Origin: Gammaproteobacteria bacterium 28-57-27
GTDB lineage: Bacteria > Pseudomonadota > Gammaproteobacteria > Halothiobacillales > Halothiobacillaceae
Assembly: GCA_002281735.1 (NCBI GenBank)
Contig: NCGK01000002.1
Span: forward strand, 62,001-126,000
Direction: 5' to 3'
Length of the DNA: 64,000 bases
Below the pieces are notes generated by a model. The model was not told where the DNA came from and did not search any database. It was given only the letters and a program-made list of their open reading frames with translations. Both the position numbers and the translations under genes were made by a program. Positions 1 to 12,664 of this stretch are shown here, in pieces (the first letter of the stretch is position 1; every line of letters starts with the position of its first letter).

Positions 1-1
1 T

Positions 2-3384
<3,383 letters not shown>

Positions 3385-3480
3385 CTACAAAGTGCGCAAA
3401 CAGATGCTCGCTAAACGCGTTTGCACAGTTATACTGCAGCGCTGCGATTGTTAATATCCGCTTACTCTACGAGACCACGC

Positions 3481-4263
3481 ATGTTCCGCCGTACCCTCGC
3501 ATTTTTATCTGTTTTTGCTCTACTCGCCCTTGTTTCAGGCTGCTCCTGGTTTCAGGGCAAAGACGACGACACCCTGGAAAAAGAAGCCGCCAACACCCCG
3601 GCGGTTGATTTGTATGCCAAAGCCAGCCGTGCGCTGAAAACGGGCGACTATGAAGGTGCGATCCAAGGCTTTGAAACTCTGGAAGCACGCTACCCCTTTG
3701 GCAGCTACTCCGAGCAAGCCAAGCTGGAAGCTGCCTACGCGTATTACAAATACGGTGAACAAGAATCGGCCATCGCCACCGTTGACCGCTACCTGCAACT
3801 GCACCCGCGCGGTGAAAACGTCGATTACGCCTTGTATCTCAAAGGCTTGGCCAACCTTAAGCGCGGCTCCAGTCTGACCGATGACTACGTGCGTCAGCGT
3901 GACCATGCGCGCCGCGATCAAGGCGCGTTGCAGCAGGCGTACAGCAGTTTTAGCGAACTGGTGCGCCGTTTCCCGCAAAGCAGATATGCCGAAGAAAGCC
4001 AGCAACGCTTGCTGGAGATTCGCAACCTGATGGCCGAGCATGAGCTGTACGTGGCGCAGTACTACATGAAACGTGGTGCGTGGCTGGCGGCTGCCAATCG
4101 TGCGCAAAACCTGCTCGAACGCTACAACGGTGCACCCACCATGCCCGATGCGCTCAAGATCATGGTGCAGGCCTATACGCGTTTGGGTCTGACTGATCTT
4201 GCCGCCGATTCGCGCAAGATATTGGAGCTTAACTACCCGGATGCCGCCAAAACGCTGAATTAA
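3481..4263 (+). CDS. bamD: outer-membrane assembly lipoprotein BamD (ComL/YfiO)
   Basis: Lipoprotein of the BAM complex that inserts beta-barrel proteins into the outer membrane. The 260-aa product starts with a signal peptide and lipobox LVSGC (Cys about residue 20), followed by TPR-like repeats: [40 protein letters not shown] is the classic first TPR pair, and [19 protein letters not shown] a later one. Length matches E. coli BamD. ATG 3481 is preferred over the in-frame upstream start at 3421, because it puts the signal peptide at the N-terminus. It stands alone downstream of hemF and is followed by a strong terminator. Confidence 0.96.
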   Translation: MFRRTLAFLSVFALLALVSGCSWFQGKDDDTLEKEAANTPAVDLYAKASRALKTGDYEGAIQGFETLEARYPFGSYSEQAKLEAAYAYYKYGEQESAIATVDRYLQLHPRGENVDYALYLKGLANLKRGSSLTDDYVRQRDHARRDQGALQQAYSSFSELVRRFPQSRYAEESQQRLLEIRNLMAEHELYVAQYYMKRGAWLAAANRAQNLLERYNGAPTMPDALKIMVQAYTRLGLTDLAADSRKILELNYPDAAKTLN

Positions 4264-4295
4264 AGCGCGCAGCATTTATCCAGAGCCAGCGCGCC

Positions 4296-4327
4296 ACCCC
4301 GGTCGGATTTTCCCACCGGGGTTTTTT
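4296..4327 (+). terminator. Rho-independent terminator after bamD
   Basis: An 8-bp GC-rich stem (ACCCCGGT at 4296-4303 pairing with ACCGGGGT at 4315-4322) is followed by six T residues. It lies 33 bp after the bamD stop and before selD. Confidence 0.88.
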
Positions 4328-4351
4328 GCGCCCTTTTTTCCGCGGGAACCT

Positions 4352-4357
4352 TATAAT
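4352..4357 (+). promoter_or_regulatory. candidate -10 box for selD
   Basis: A perfect TATAAT lies 26 bp upstream of the chosen selD start, directly after the bamD terminator, so a new promoter is needed here. No convincing -35 box at 16-18 bp spacing is visible, hence the low confidence. Confidence 0.35.
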
Positions 4358-4382
4358 CCACGCCAGTTTTCTTATACGAGCC

Positions 4383-5444
4383 ATGCTCTCCATGCAAGAC
4401 ACCCTCTGCCTTACCGAGTACAGCCACGGCGCGGGTTGCGGCTGCAAGATTGCTCCCAACGTGCTCGATACGCTGTTGCACTCTCAGCTTGAAGCCTTTC
4501 ATGACCCGCGCCTGCTGGTGGGGAATGCCACGCGTGATGATGCGGCGGTGTACGATCTGGGTGATGGACGTGGCGTGATTTCGACTACCGACTTTTTCAT
4601 GCCAATTGTGGATGATCCGTTCGACTTTGGGCGCATTGCGGCCACCAACGCCATTTCCGATATCTATGCCATGGGCGGCAAGCCCTTGATGGCCATCGCG
4701 ATTTTCGGCTGGCCGATCGACAAGCTGCCCGCCGAAGTGGGGCGTCAGGTGATTGATGGCGGGCGAGCCGCCTGTCATCTCGCCGGGATTCCTCTGGCGG
4801 GTGGGCACAGCATCGACGCGCCCGAGCCAATTTTCGGCCTGGCCGTCACCGGCATCGTTGATCTGCACAACCTCAAACGCAACGACACCGCGCGTGCGGG
4901 TGCGCGTCTGTATCTCACCAAGCCCTTGGGGATTGGTTTGATGACCACGGCGCAAAAATCCAAGTTGCTCAAGCCGGAGCACGCACATATTGCGCGTGAC
5001 TGGATGGTCACGCCGAATCGTTTTGGCGCGGAAATCAGCGACATGGAAAAAGTGGTCGCCATGACCGATGTCACCGGCTTTGGTCTGTTGGGGCATTTGC
5101 TGGAAATGTGCGAGGGCAGTCGCGTGAATGCCCGCCTGACGCTGGAAGCTATTCCGGTGATTGAGGCGGCGCGTGAATATGCCGCACTGGGTTGCTCCCC
5201 CGGCGGCACGCATCGCAACTACACCAGCTACGGTCACAAGGCCAGCCCGATCAGCGAGGCACAAAAACTCATCCTGTGTGACCCGCAAACTTCCGGTGGC
5301 CTGTTGATCGCCGTTATGCCCAAAGGCGAGCCGGAGTTCCTGCGCCGTGCGGCGGCCTTTGGTCTGGAGCTTGCGCCCTTGGGCGAGCTGCTCGAACGTC
5401 CACACGACAGTGCGCCGGATGCGCCTTTTGTGAGTTTTGTGTGA
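4383..5444 (+). CDS. selD: selenide, water dikinase (selenophosphate synthetase)
   Basis: Makes selenophosphate from selenide and ATP, the selenium donor for MnmH and, where present, SelA. The 353-aa product is close to E. coli SelD (347 aa). The N-terminal catalytic motif HGAGCGCK holds the active-site Cys (not Sec) and Lys. Other blocks are [12 protein letters not shown]-like ([12 protein letters not shown]), [51 protein letters not shown] and [13 protein letters not shown] 4383 is used; ATG 4392 is also possible. The stop overlaps the GTG start of mnmH by four bases, so selenophosphate maker and user are translationally coupled. No selA, selB or selC is in the window. Confidence 0.97.
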   Translation: MLSMQDTLCLTEYSHGAGCGCKIAPNVLDTLLHSQLEAFHDPRLLVGNATRDDAAVYDLGDGRGVISTTDFFMPIVDDPFDFGRIAATNAISDIYAMGGKPLMAIAIFGWPIDKLPAEVGRQVIDGGRAACHLAGIPLAGGHSIDAPEPIFGLAVTGIVDLHNLKRNDTARAGARLYLTKPLGIGLMTTAQKSKLLKPEHAHIARDWMVTPNRFGAEISDMEKVVAMTDVTGFGLLGHLLEMCEGSRVNARLTLEAIPVIEAAREYAALGCSPGGTHRNYTSYGHKASPISEAQKLILCDPQTSGGLLIAVMPKGEPEFLRRAAAFGLELAPLGELLERPHDSAPDAPFVSFV

Positions 5445-6565
5445 ACCCCCTGCCCCAGACGCTTCCATTAGTCAGCGATTACCGTGCGCTATTTCTGCAG
5501 CAGCGTCCCTTGCTGGATGTGCGCGCACCGGTGGAGTTTCACGAGGGCGCGTTTCCGCTCACCACCAACCTGCCGTTGTTGACCGATGAGGAGCGTCATC
5601 AGGTCGGCGTCCGCTACAAACAGCAGGGGCAGGATGCCGCCATTGCGCTGGGTTACGCGCTGGTGGATGCGCCCAGTAAAGCGGCGCGCATTGCGGCTTG
5701 GGCGGATTGGACTCGCTTGCATCCCGACGGGGTGCTGTACTGCTTTCGTGGTGGCTTGCGTTCGCGTTTGACGCAACAGATGCTGGCGGACGAGGCCGGG
5801 GTGGTTGTGCCGCGTGTGGCGGGTGGCTACAAGGCCATGCGCCGTTTTTTGCTCGACACCCTGCAACGCGAAGCCGCGCGGCAAAAGCTGCTGTTGATCG
5901 GCGGGCGCACCGGCTGCGGCAAGACCGATCTGCTGCAAAACGTGCCCAATGCGCTGGATCTGGAAGGCCTTGCGCATCATCGTGGCTCGTCATTCGGACG
6001 ACACGCCCAGCCGCAGCCAGCGCAAATCAGCTTTGAAAATACGCTGGCCATCGGCATGTTGCAGCGTGAGCAGGCATCCTGCATCCTGCTGGAAGATGAA
6101 GGCCGTGCCATGGGCAGCCGTGAAATCCCGCCCAGCCTGTTTACCCCCATGAGCCAGGCGCCGCTGGTGGTGCTGGAAGCTTCACTGGATGCGCGTGTGC
6201 AACAGTCGTTCAAGGATTATGTGCAAGACAGTCTGCATGAGTTTCAACAGCTTTGCGGCGCGCATGAGGGTTTTGTGCGCTATGCCGAACAGGTGAACGC
6301 CAGTCTGGATCGCATCCAGCGCCGTTTGGGCGGCGCGCGTTACGGCGAGATGAAAGCCCTGCTGAACGAAGCCTTGCAGGCGTTTCAGGCTGGGGATGCC
6401 GACGGCCTGCATGAGTTCGTGGGTCGTCTGCTGGTGGACTACTATGACCCGATGTACGACTACCAGATCAGTCGCAAGCAGGAACGCGTCCTGTTTCGCG
6501 GCGAGCGCGAGGATGTGCTGCACTGGCTGGCGCAACAGGGAATGCTGGAGGACATGCGGGCATGA
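5441..6565 (+). CDS. mnmH: tRNA 2-selenouridine synthase (MnmH/SelU/YbbB)
   Basis: Replaces sulfur by selenium (through a geranylated intermediate) in 2-thiouridine at wobble position 34 of Lys, Glu and Gln tRNAs, using selenophosphate. The N-terminal rhodanese-like domain (about residues 10-130) keeps the catalytic Cys in [14 protein letters not shown]-loop follows near residue 155 ([13 protein letters not shown]). The length, 374 aa, is normal. The GTG start at 5441 overlaps the selD stop and the stop overlaps the cmoA ATG, placing it within one operon. Together with SelD it gives a complete selenouridine route. Confidence 0.95.
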   Translation: MNPLPQTLPLVSDYRALFLQQRPLLDVRAPVEFHEGAFPLTTNLPLLTDEERHQVGVRYKQQGQDAAIALGYALVDAPSKAARIAAWADWTRLHPDGVLYCFRGGLRSRLTQQMLADEAGVVVPRVAGGYKAMRRFLLDTLQREAARQKLLLIGGRTGCGKTDLLQNVPNALDLEGLAHHRGSSFGRHAQPQPAQISFENTLAIGMLQREQASCILLEDEGRAMGSREIPPSLFTPMSQAPLVVLEASLDARVQQSFKDYVQDSLHEFQQLCGAHEGFVRYAEQVNASLDRIQRRLGGARYGEMKALLNEALQAFQAGDADGLHEFVGRLLVDYYDPMYDYQISRKQERVLFRGEREDVLHWLAQQGMLEDMRA

Positions 6566-7341
6566 CTCAGCGCGATCAAATTTACGCCACGCCGCTTCTT
6601 CCCCTCACCCCCGGCCTCTCTCCCGCTTGTGGTAGTGGAGGGGAAAACCAGATTCCGCCGTTTTGTTTTGATGAGCGGGTGGCGGCGGTATTTCCCGACA
6701 TGATTCGCCGCTCGGTGCCGGGCTACGATTTGATCGTGCAAGCCCTGCCCTGGCTGGCGGCGCGCGTGGTGCAGCCGCATTCGCATGTCTACGACTTGGG
6801 TTGCTCACTCGGCGCGAGCATTCATGCCGTGCGTCACGGCCTCGCGCATACACCGGGCTGCCGCCTGCTGGCGGTGGACAGTGCAGCCGCCATGATCGAG
6901 CGTGCGCGTGAATGGCTGGCAGGTTTCCGCGCGGAGACGCCGATTGAGCTGCAGTGCGCGGATGTGCTTGATGTGCCGATTGAAAACGCCTCGCTGGTGA
7001 TGCTGAACTTTACCCTGCAATTCATCCCGCAGGATCAGCGTCTGGCTTTGTTGCAGCGCATACGCGCCGGGATGCGACCCGGCGGTGTGCTGCTTTTGTC
7101 AGAGAAAATCGCCATCGAAGATGAAGCGCTGGCACAGTTGATTACCGAGCTGCACCATGATTTCAAGCGCGCGCAAGGCTATTCCGAGCTGGAGATTGCG
7201 CAAAAGCGCCAGGCGCTGGAAAACGTGCTGATTCCTGAAACGCTGGCCGCGCATCGTGAACGTCTGCTCGCCGCCGGTTTTGCGGCGGCGGAACCCTGGT
7301 TGCAGCACACCCGTTTTGTTTCGTTATTGGCGCGGGTTTGA
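6562..7341 (+). CDS. cmoA: carboxy-S-adenosyl-L-methionine synthase CmoA with a repeat-derived insert
   Basis: Makes carboxy-SAM from SAM and prephenate for cmo5U34 tRNA modification. Core motifs are intact: FDERVAAVFPDMIRRSVPGYDLI, VYDLGCSLGAS (SAM loop), ENASLVMLNFTLQF, HHDFKRAQGYSELEI. The 259-aa protein has about 16 extra residues near positions 13-28 (Pro/Gly-rich, LPLTPGLSPACGSGGENQI) between the RDQIYATP start and FDERVA, where E. coli CmoA has only a short link. The DNA there matches a dispersed C-rich/G-rich hairpin found at five or more other places in the window. The frame remains open. Start ATG overlaps the mnmH stop. Confidence 0.93.
   Translation: MTQRDQIYATPLLPLTPGLSPACGSGGENQIPPFCFDERVAAVFPDMIRRSVPGYDLIVQALPWLAARVVQPHSHVYDLGCSLGASIHAVRHGLAHTPGCRLLAVDSAAAMIERAREWLAGFRAETPIELQCADVLDVPIENASLVMLNFTLQFIPQDQRLALLQRIRAGMRPGGVLLLSEKIAIEDEALAQLITELHHDFKRAQGYSELEIAQKRQALENVLIPETLAAHRERLLAAGFAAAEPWLQHTRFVSLLARV
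6597..6650 (+). repeat. copy of the CCCCTCxCCCC hairpin repeat, in frame inside cmoA
   Basis: The C-rich arm (CCCCTCACCCCCGGCCTCTC) followed by a G-rich arm (GTGGAGGGGAAAAC) has the same design as intergenic copies at 53438-53480, 57089-57127 and 63510-63550, which on one strand read CCCCTCTCCCC, CCCTCTCCCGC, then GGGGAGAGGG. It accounts for the extra residues near the CmoA N-terminus. Edges are approximate because copies are diverged. Confidence 0.65.
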
Positions 7342-7344
7342 GTC

Positions 7345-8367
7345 ATGCAAAATATTCCCTTGGTTGATCTCGCCGCCCTGCGTCAAGAACTGGCGCATGA
7401 CCCGCTGGCCGCATGGCTGGATTGGCTGCCGCAGGCGCTGGACACGGCATTGGATGACGAGCGCAATGGCAATCTGCCGCGTTTTCAACAGGCGCTGGAT
7501 GGGCTGCCCACGCTGCGTGCCCAGCATGTCGATCTGCGGCGCGACCAGGTGTTGATCGGACAGGCCGATGAGGTGGACGCAGCCAGCCGCAGCCGGATCG
7601 AGCACGCCCTGCGCGGGCTGATGCCTTGGCGCAAGGGGCCATTCGAGATTTTTGGCATCCCCATCGACACCGAATGGCGTTCGGATTGGAAGTGGACGCG
7701 GGTGTTGCCGCATCTTGCGCCGCTGGCCGGGCGGCGCGTGCTGGATGTGGGTTGTGGCAGTGGTTATCACCTGCTGCGTATGCGTGGCGAAGGCGCGGCC
7801 TTGGCCATCGGTATCGACCCTTCGGTGTTGTTTACCGCCCAGTTCGCCGCCCTGCGCCAACTGGCGGGTGTGACCCATGCGCATGTGCTGCCTTTTCCGC
7901 TGGAAGGACTGCCCGAGCCCGCACAGGGCGGGCGCTTGGCCGCCTTTGACACGGTGTTTTCGATGGGGGTGATCTACCATCGCCGCGACCCACAGGAGCA
8001 TCTGGCACACCTGCTGGAATGCCTGCGCCCCGGCGGTCAGTTGCTGCTGGAGAGTTTGGTGATTGAGGGCGGCGCGGAGGATTGCCTGTATCCTGCCGAC
8101 ACCGAAACCAACCCCAGCGGACGCTATGCCATGATGCGAAATGTTTGGAGCGTGCCTTCGGCGCAGATGCTGAAGCGCTGGATGCAGCAGGCAGGATTGA
8201 AGCAGGTGCGCATTGTGGATGAAACCCGCACCACGCTGGACGAGCAGCGCCAGACGGATTGGATGCGTTATCTGTCGCTGGCAGGGTTTCTTGACCCGCA
8301 TGACCCGACGCGTACCGTCGAAGGCTTTCCCGCGCCGCGTCGCGCCATTCTGGTGGCCGAGAAGTGA
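7345..8367 (+). CDS. cmoB: tRNA U34 carboxymethyltransferase CmoB
   Basis: Transfers the carboxymethyl group of Cx-SAM (made by CmoA) to ho5U34 of tRNA, giving cmo5U. The product is 340 aa, slightly longer than E. coli CmoB (323). Typical blocks: LMPWRKGPFEIFGIPIDTEWRSDWKWTRV (family signature), VLDVGCGSGYHLLRM (SAM-binding loop, about residue 132), GIDPSVLFTAQF, DTVFSMGVIYHRRDPQEHL and RYAMMRNVWSVPSA. It starts 3 bp after cmoA, and its stop overlaps the GTG start of gspH, linking tRNA modification genes directly to the secretion genes. Confidence 0.96.
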   Translation: MQNIPLVDLAALRQELAHDPLAAWLDWLPQALDTALDDERNGNLPRFQQALDGLPTLRAQHVDLRRDQVLIGQADEVDAASRSRIEHALRGLMPWRKGPFEIFGIPIDTEWRSDWKWTRVLPHLAPLAGRRVLDVGCGSGYHLLRMRGEGAALAIGIDPSVLFTAQFAALRQLAGVTHAHVLPFPLEGLPEPAQGGRLAAFDTVFSMGVIYHRRDPQEHLAHLLECLRPGGQLLLESLVIEGGAEDCLYPADTETNPSGRYAMMRNVWSVPSAQMLKRWMQQAGLKQVRIVDETRTTLDEQRQTDWMRYLSLAGFLDPHDPTRTVEGFPAPRRAILVAEK

Positions 8368-8942
8368 GCCAGCGCGGCTTTACCCTGATCGAAGTGATGG
8401 TGGTGATGGTGATTATCGCCATTCTGGTCACCGCCGTGAGTTTGTCGCTGAAGGGCGATCGCGTGGCCGAGGCTTTGGGCGAGGAGGCCAAGCGCTTGAC
8501 CGCCCTGCTGAATCTGGCGCGTGAAGAGGCGGTGATGCGCGATCGTGATCTTGGCCTGGTGCTGGCGAGCGATGGTTATTTCTTTGTGCAGCAAGCCAAT
8601 GAGGGCGAGGCCGTATCCGCGAGTGGAGCCCAGAGTGAGGCCGAGGGTGAGAGCATTGACGCAACGGAGTTTATGCCTTTGGCGGACGACACGCTGTTTC
8701 GTGCGCGAACTCTGCCAGCTGGCACAGTGCTGCGTTTTGAATCACGCATGAATGCGCAGAACACGGACGCGCCGGAGATGCAAACAGAAGGTCAGTTCAC
8801 CCCGAGTGTGCTGGCCTTGGCGAATGACATGTTTCTGCCGCAGGGGACGCTGGAATTGAGTAACCCGGCCACCACGCGCGTGGAGCGTATCGTTATCGAG
8901 CTGGATGGAGCGCGCTTGCTGCTGGACGGAGCCGCGCCATGA
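8364..8942 (+). CDS. gspH: type II secretion minor pseudopilin GspH
   Basis: Minor pseudopilin of the T2SS. The leader is very short (MSQRG) with prepilin peptidase site G|FTLIEV, Glu+5 present, followed by a hydrophobic helix VMVVMVIIAILVTAVSLSL. The 192-aa product has a C-terminal globular domain with an acidic/Ser-rich loop (about residues 75-100). The GTG start overlaps the cmoB stop, and the stop overlaps gspI by four bases. Gene order H-I-J-K-L-M-N supports this identity over a type IV pilus protein. Confidence 0.9.
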   Translation: MSQRGFTLIEVMVVMVIIAILVTAVSLSLKGDRVAEALGEEAKRLTALLNLAREEAVMRDRDLGLVLASDGYFFVQQANEGEAVSASGAQSEAEGESIDATEFMPLADDTLFRARTLPAGTVLRFESRMNAQNTDAPEMQTEGQFTPSVLALANDMFLPQGTLELSNPATTRVERIVIELDGARLLLDGAAP

Positions 8943-9319
8943 TGCGCCGTGCCGCCGGGTTTACCCTGATGGAAGTGTTGGTGGCGCTAGTGATTTTGGC
9001 GCTGGCGCTGGGCGCGCTGATTAAAACGGCGGGCGACCACGCCTTGCTGGTGGCTGATCTGGAAACGCGCACTCAGGCCTTTGTGGTGGCGGAAAATCAG
9101 TTGCACCGTTTGCAGGCCACCAAGCAGTGGCCGGATGCCAGCGAGCAAAAAGATGTGCTGGAACAGGACGGGCGGCGCTGGCAGTGGCAGGCGCGCTTTG
9201 AAAGTACACCCGATCCGGACTTGAAGCGTGTGGTGCTGGATGTGCGTCTGGTCGATGTGCCGGGTGACAGTGGCGCAGTGCAGGCGCGGGTGATCGGCTT
9301 TTTGGCGCGAACCTCATGA
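8939..9319 (+). CDS. gspI: type II secretion minor pseudopilin GspI
   Basis: Core of the GspIJK pseudopilus tip. The 126-aa product has leader MMRRAAG|FTLMEV and a helix LVALVILALALGALIKTAG. The post-helix sequence TRTQAFVVAENQLHRLQATKQWP, with an AxWVAENQL-like motif, is diagnostic for GspI. Overlaps gspH and gspJ by four bases on each side. Confidence 0.93.
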   Translation: MMRRAAGFTLMEVLVALVILALALGALIKTAGDHALLVADLETRTQAFVVAENQLHRLQATKQWPDASEQKDVLEQDGRRWQWQARFESTPDPDLKRVVLDVRLVDVPGDSGAVQARVIGFLARTS

Positions 9320-10017
9320 GAAGGGCAGCACGCGGCTTCACCCTGCTTGAGTTGTTGGTCGCCATGGCGATTTTCGCCTTTATCGGGATCATGGCTTACG
9401 GCGGTTTGGCGGCGATGATTAAAAGCTCGGAGGGCTCGCGCGAGGTGCGTGAGCAGCTTGCCGCCATGCAGCGCGGTTTGCGCGTGCTGGATGATGATTT
9501 GACGCTGCTGGTGAATCGCCCGGTGCGTGATGGCCTGGGCTCGCCGCATCTGGCCTTGATGAGCGGGCGCGATGGTTCGACCTTGCTGGAGTTCACGCGC
9601 AGCTCGCGGGTGCGCCCCGGCTTGGCGCCCGCGCCTTTTTCGCGCATCCGTTACCGTCTGGAGGAAGGAGCCTTGCTGCGCGAGGAATGGAACCCGCCGG
9701 ATGCGGCGCAACTGGAGCCCGATCTGGTGATGACCTTGTGGCCGAATGTGACGCAGGCGGTGTTCCGTTTTCTGCGTGATGGCGAGGAAAGCGCCACCTG
9801 GCCGCCCTCGGATGACGGGAACACAACGCTGCCACAGGCGATCAGTGTGCAACTGGTGTTCAAGGACGGGCGCGAAATCACGCAGGTGATGCTGTTGCCG
9901 GATGCTGGCCGGGGCGATGCCATGACACCCGCCAGCGGCACCAACTCCGGCACGCCCAAGTCCGACCCAGAGGGGCAGAATAAAGACACCGCCACACAGG
10001 ATGCAGATCGATCATGA
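9316..10017 (+). CDS. gspJ: type II secretion minor pseudopilin GspJ
   Basis: Minor pseudopilin that pairs with GspI and GspK at the tip. Leader MRRAARG|FTLLEL, then a hydrophobic helix LVAMAIFAFIGIMAYGGLAAM. The middle holds the family pattern LEFTRSSRVRPGL...RIRYRLEEGALLREEWNPPD. At 233 aa it has a Ser/Thr/Asp-rich tail of about 30 residues that looks disordered. The ATG overlaps the gspI stop and the stop overlaps the gspK start. Confidence 0.93.
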   Translation: MRRAARGFTLLELLVAMAIFAFIGIMAYGGLAAMIKSSEGSREVREQLAAMQRGLRVLDDDLTLLVNRPVRDGLGSPHLALMSGRDGSTLLEFTRSSRVRPGLAPAPFSRIRYRLEEGALLREEWNPPDAAQLEPDLVMTLWPNVTQAVFRFLRDGEESATWPPSDDGNTTLPQAISVQLVFKDGREITQVMLLPDAGRGDAMTPASGTNSGTPKSDPEGQNKDTATQDADRS

Positions 10018-10934
10018 GAGCGCGACAGTCGGGTATTGCGCTGATTACTGCCCTGCTGGTGCTGGCGTTGGCCGTGGTGCTGGCGGCGGCGCTGACCCAG
10101 GATGGCGCGATGAGTCTGCGCCGCACGGAAAACCTGCTGCATCACGCGCAGGCCAAAATCTATCTGCAAGGCGCAGAAGACTGGGCGCGGGTGGTGCTGG
10201 CGCGGGACAAGCACGATGTCGATCACTTGGGCGAGGCCTGGGCTTTGCCTTTGCCTTCCGTTCCGGTGGAGGGGGGCGAGATCAGCGGAAACCTGATCGA
10301 CCTGCAAGGCCGCTTCAATCTGAACGCCATGCTCAAGACGGACAATACGCTCGATCCCATCATGCAGCAGCGTTTGCGCTGTATTTTAGGCAAGGCGGGC
10401 AATGAGTCGCCGGAGGCCGCGCTGGATGCGCTGGCCGATTGGCAGGATGCGGATAGCGAAGTGCGCCCGCAAGGTGCGGAAGATGAGGTGTATCGCGGGC
10501 GACCCCATCCTTATCGTGCTGGCAATCAGAGCCTGCAGGCACAAAAGGAGCTGTTGCTGATTCAGGGCTTTAGCGCCGAACAAGTGCGCGCCTTGCGACC
10601 CTGGGTGGCGGCGTTGCCACCGAGTGCGAGCCTGAATCTGAACACCGCGCCGCTTGAAGTCTTGAGCTGCCTGGACGAATCCGGCGATGCCAGCCTGTGG
10701 GAAACCTTTGTCGCCGAGCGGGAAAAAACCCCGCTCAAGGATGTGAATGAGTTGCTCGGCAAGCCGCCGTTCGAGGGGCGGGTCAATACGCAGGGCTTGG
10801 GCGTGAATTCCAAGGTGTACCTGCTGGAAGCTGAAGCGCAGGTTGGCAGGACGCGCCTGCGTCGTTACAGTATGTTGTTGGTCGATGAGCAGGGTTTGGT
10901 GCGGGTGTGGAGTCGGTTTCAAGAGAGCTTATAG
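10014..10934 (+). CDS. gspK: type II secretion minor pseudopilin GspK
   Basis: Large pseudopilin capping the pseudopilus. The leader MRARQSG|IALITALLVLAL lacks Glu+5, as is normal for GspK. Domain marks: SLRRTENLLHHAQAKIYLQGAEDWA, DLQGRFNLNAML, DALADWQDADSEVRPQGAEDEVY and the helix-hairpin-helix-like NLNTAPLEVLSCLD. It is 306 aa. A 15-bp gap separates it from gspL, the only non-overlapping junction in the gsp run. Confidence 0.95.
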   Translation: MRARQSGIALITALLVLALAVVLAAALTQDGAMSLRRTENLLHHAQAKIYLQGAEDWARVVLARDKHDVDHLGEAWALPLPSVPVEGGEISGNLIDLQGRFNLNAMLKTDNTLDPIMQQRLRCILGKAGNESPEAALDALADWQDADSEVRPQGAEDEVYRGRPHPYRAGNQSLQAQKELLLIQGFSAEQVRALRPWVAALPPSASLNLNTAPLEVLSCLDESGDASLWETFVAEREKTPLKDVNELLGKPPFEGRVNTQGLGVNSKVYLLEAEAQVGRTRLRRYSMLLVDEQGLVRVWSRFQESL

Positions 10935-10949
10935 ATGAGAATGCCCTAA

Positions 10950-12161
10950 ATGGATATGTTGACCGTACGCCCGCTAGGTGACGAGACTTGGGTATGGGTG
11001 CTGCAAAGCGCCAGCGGCACACAGTCGGCGCAAGGCTCGCTTGCCGCCATGCCGCGTCCGGTAGCTGGGACACGCATACGTCTGCTGCTGCCCGGTGCTT
11101 GGGTGACCCATATATCGGTCACGATCAGCGCCAAAAGTCCACGCCTGATCGCACAGGCGCTGCCGTTTGCGCTGGAAGAATCCATCGCCGAAGAGGTGGA
11201 GCTGGTGCGCATTGCCCACGGCGCGCGTGCGGCGGATGGCACGCTGCAGGCGCGGGTGGTCAATCGGGCGCGACTGGACGCGTGGTTGCTGACGCTTGCG
11301 GCGCAAGGCCTTGCGCCGGATGCGATTTTCAGTGAGCTGGATGCCATTCCCAAGCCGCATGAAGGCTGGGTGCTGCTGCCGCTGGATGACACTCAGGTAT
11401 TGGCGCGCTCATCCAGTGACGAGGCCATGCGCCTGGATGCGGCTTGGCTGGCGACATTGTTGCCCGCAGATGCCACGGTGCATGTGGTCGACGTGAGCGC
11501 AATGGATTGTGCCGCAGGTTGGCAGGTGACCCGCGAGCCTGCACCGCAAGGGGCATGGGTCTGGTTGCACCAGCATTTGCGCGAAGCCGACAGCATTGAT
11601 TTTCTGGCTGGGCAGGGGCGTGGCAAGGCCTGGGGCGAGTCGCTGCGCCCGTGGGCGATTCCGGCGGCTTTGGCGGCGAGCATTGTGGTGGTGCAACTTG
11701 GCTTGATGCTGATGCAGACGCATCAGAGCCAGCAGCATATCAAGACCATGCAGGCCGAGATCGAGCGCGAGGCGCGTGAGGCGGTGCCGGAGGTCAAGCG
11801 TTGGGTCAATCCCTTGGCGCAGTTGCGGCAGATGGCGAAGGGCGGCGGCGTGTCAAGCGCAGCGGGTGAGTTTTTGCCCTTGCTGGCGATCTTGTCCCCG
11901 GCCTTGAGCGCGCAGCCTGCGGTCAAGCTGGGTAATCTGCGTTATCAGGCAGGCACACAGCCGGGGGGTAAACCCGGCAAAACGGGCGCAAATCATAGCG
12001 GTACGCTGGATGTGCAACTCACCGCCACGGATGCGGCAGCGTTGGATGCCATGCAAACAGTCTTCAAATCACAGCCGCGCGTACAGGCGGAATTAGGCGG
12101 CCTGCGTGCGGAAGGTGGACAGGCCGAAGCGCGTTTACGCCTCAAGGAGATGGGTGGATGA
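10950..12161 (+). CDS. gspL: type II secretion platform protein GspL
   Basis: Inner-membrane platform protein linking the GspE ATPase (cytoplasmic part) to GspM. The 403-aa product has an actin-like cytoplasmic N-domain (about residues 1-230; RLLLPGAWVTHISVTI, LPFALEESIAEEVELVR is a typical GspL stretch), a single transmembrane helix near residue 235 (AIPAALAASIVVVQLGLMLM) and a periplasmic ferredoxin-like C-domain. ATG 10950 is the first in frame after gspK. The stop overlaps the gspM ATG. Confidence 0.92.
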   Translation: MDMLTVRPLGDETWVWVLQSASGTQSAQGSLAAMPRPVAGTRIRLLLPGAWVTHISVTISAKSPRLIAQALPFALEESIAEEVELVRIAHGARAADGTLQARVVNRARLDAWLLTLAAQGLAPDAIFSELDAIPKPHEGWVLLPLDDTQVLARSSSDEAMRLDAAWLATLLPADATVHVVDVSAMDCAAGWQVTREPAPQGAWVWLHQHLREADSIDFLAGQGRGKAWGESLRPWAIPAALAASIVVVQLGLMLMQTHQSQQHIKTMQAEIEREAREAVPEVKRWVNPLAQLRQMAKGGGVSSAAGEFLPLLAILSPALSAQPAVKLGNLRYQAGTQPGGKPGKTGANHSGTLDVQLTATDAAALDAMQTVFKSQPRVQAELGGLRAEGGQAEARLRLKEMGG

Positions 12162-12664
12162 ATCAGCTTTTTCTCAATCTGATGAAGCACTGGCAGGCCT
12201 TGAATGCGCGTGACCAAGGTGTGGTGTTGCTGGGCGTGATGGTTGCCGTGCCGATGTTGCTGTATCTGGCGATCTGGCAGCCGATCAGCACTGCGCAAAG
12301 CAAAGCCCTAGAGGCCGAACGCGCGATGGCGCAGCAATTGAATGAAGTGCGTCAGCTTGCCGCGCAGTTGCGCACGCGCCCGGCGTCGAGCGGCGCTGCG
12401 TCAAGTACCCAGCGCCTTGCACCCTTGCCCGCCATTGAAGCGGCTGCGCGTGAGTTTGCGCTTACTGGCGCGCTGAAACGCCGCGAGGCCGAAAGCGGCA
12501 ACGGCGTGCGCGTGGTGTTTGAGTCGGCGTCGGCGGATGCCTTATTGCGTATGCTGGAGTCGTTGGCGCTTAAACATGGCTTGCAGGTTACGGCAGCGCA
12601 GATTGACCCGCTCAGCCCCGGTCGTGTGAATGCTCAAATTAGCTTGAAAAGCGACACCCTATGA
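12158..12664 (+). CDS. gspM: type II secretion platform protein GspM
   Basis: Bitopic inner-membrane partner of GspL. The 168-aa product has a short cytoplasmic N-terminus, a transmembrane segment GVVLLGVMVAVPMLLYLAIW (about residues 24-43), and a periplasmic ferredoxin-like domain containing RVVFESASADALLRMLESLALKHGLQVTAAQI, the usual GspM C-terminal pattern. Overlaps gspL and gspN by four bases. Confidence 0.92.
   Translation: MNQLFLNLMKHWQALNARDQGVVLLGVMVAVPMLLYLAIWQPISTAQSKALEAERAMAQQLNEVRQLAAQLRTRPASSGAASSTQRLAPLPAIEAAAREFALTGALKRREAESGNGVRVVFESASADALLRMLESLALKHGLQVTAAQIDPLSPGRVNAQISLKSDTL

Noticed and set aside
4260-5468. 402-codon minus-strand frame
   Set aside because: Antisense to selD and its flanks; no start signal and covers the bamD terminator.
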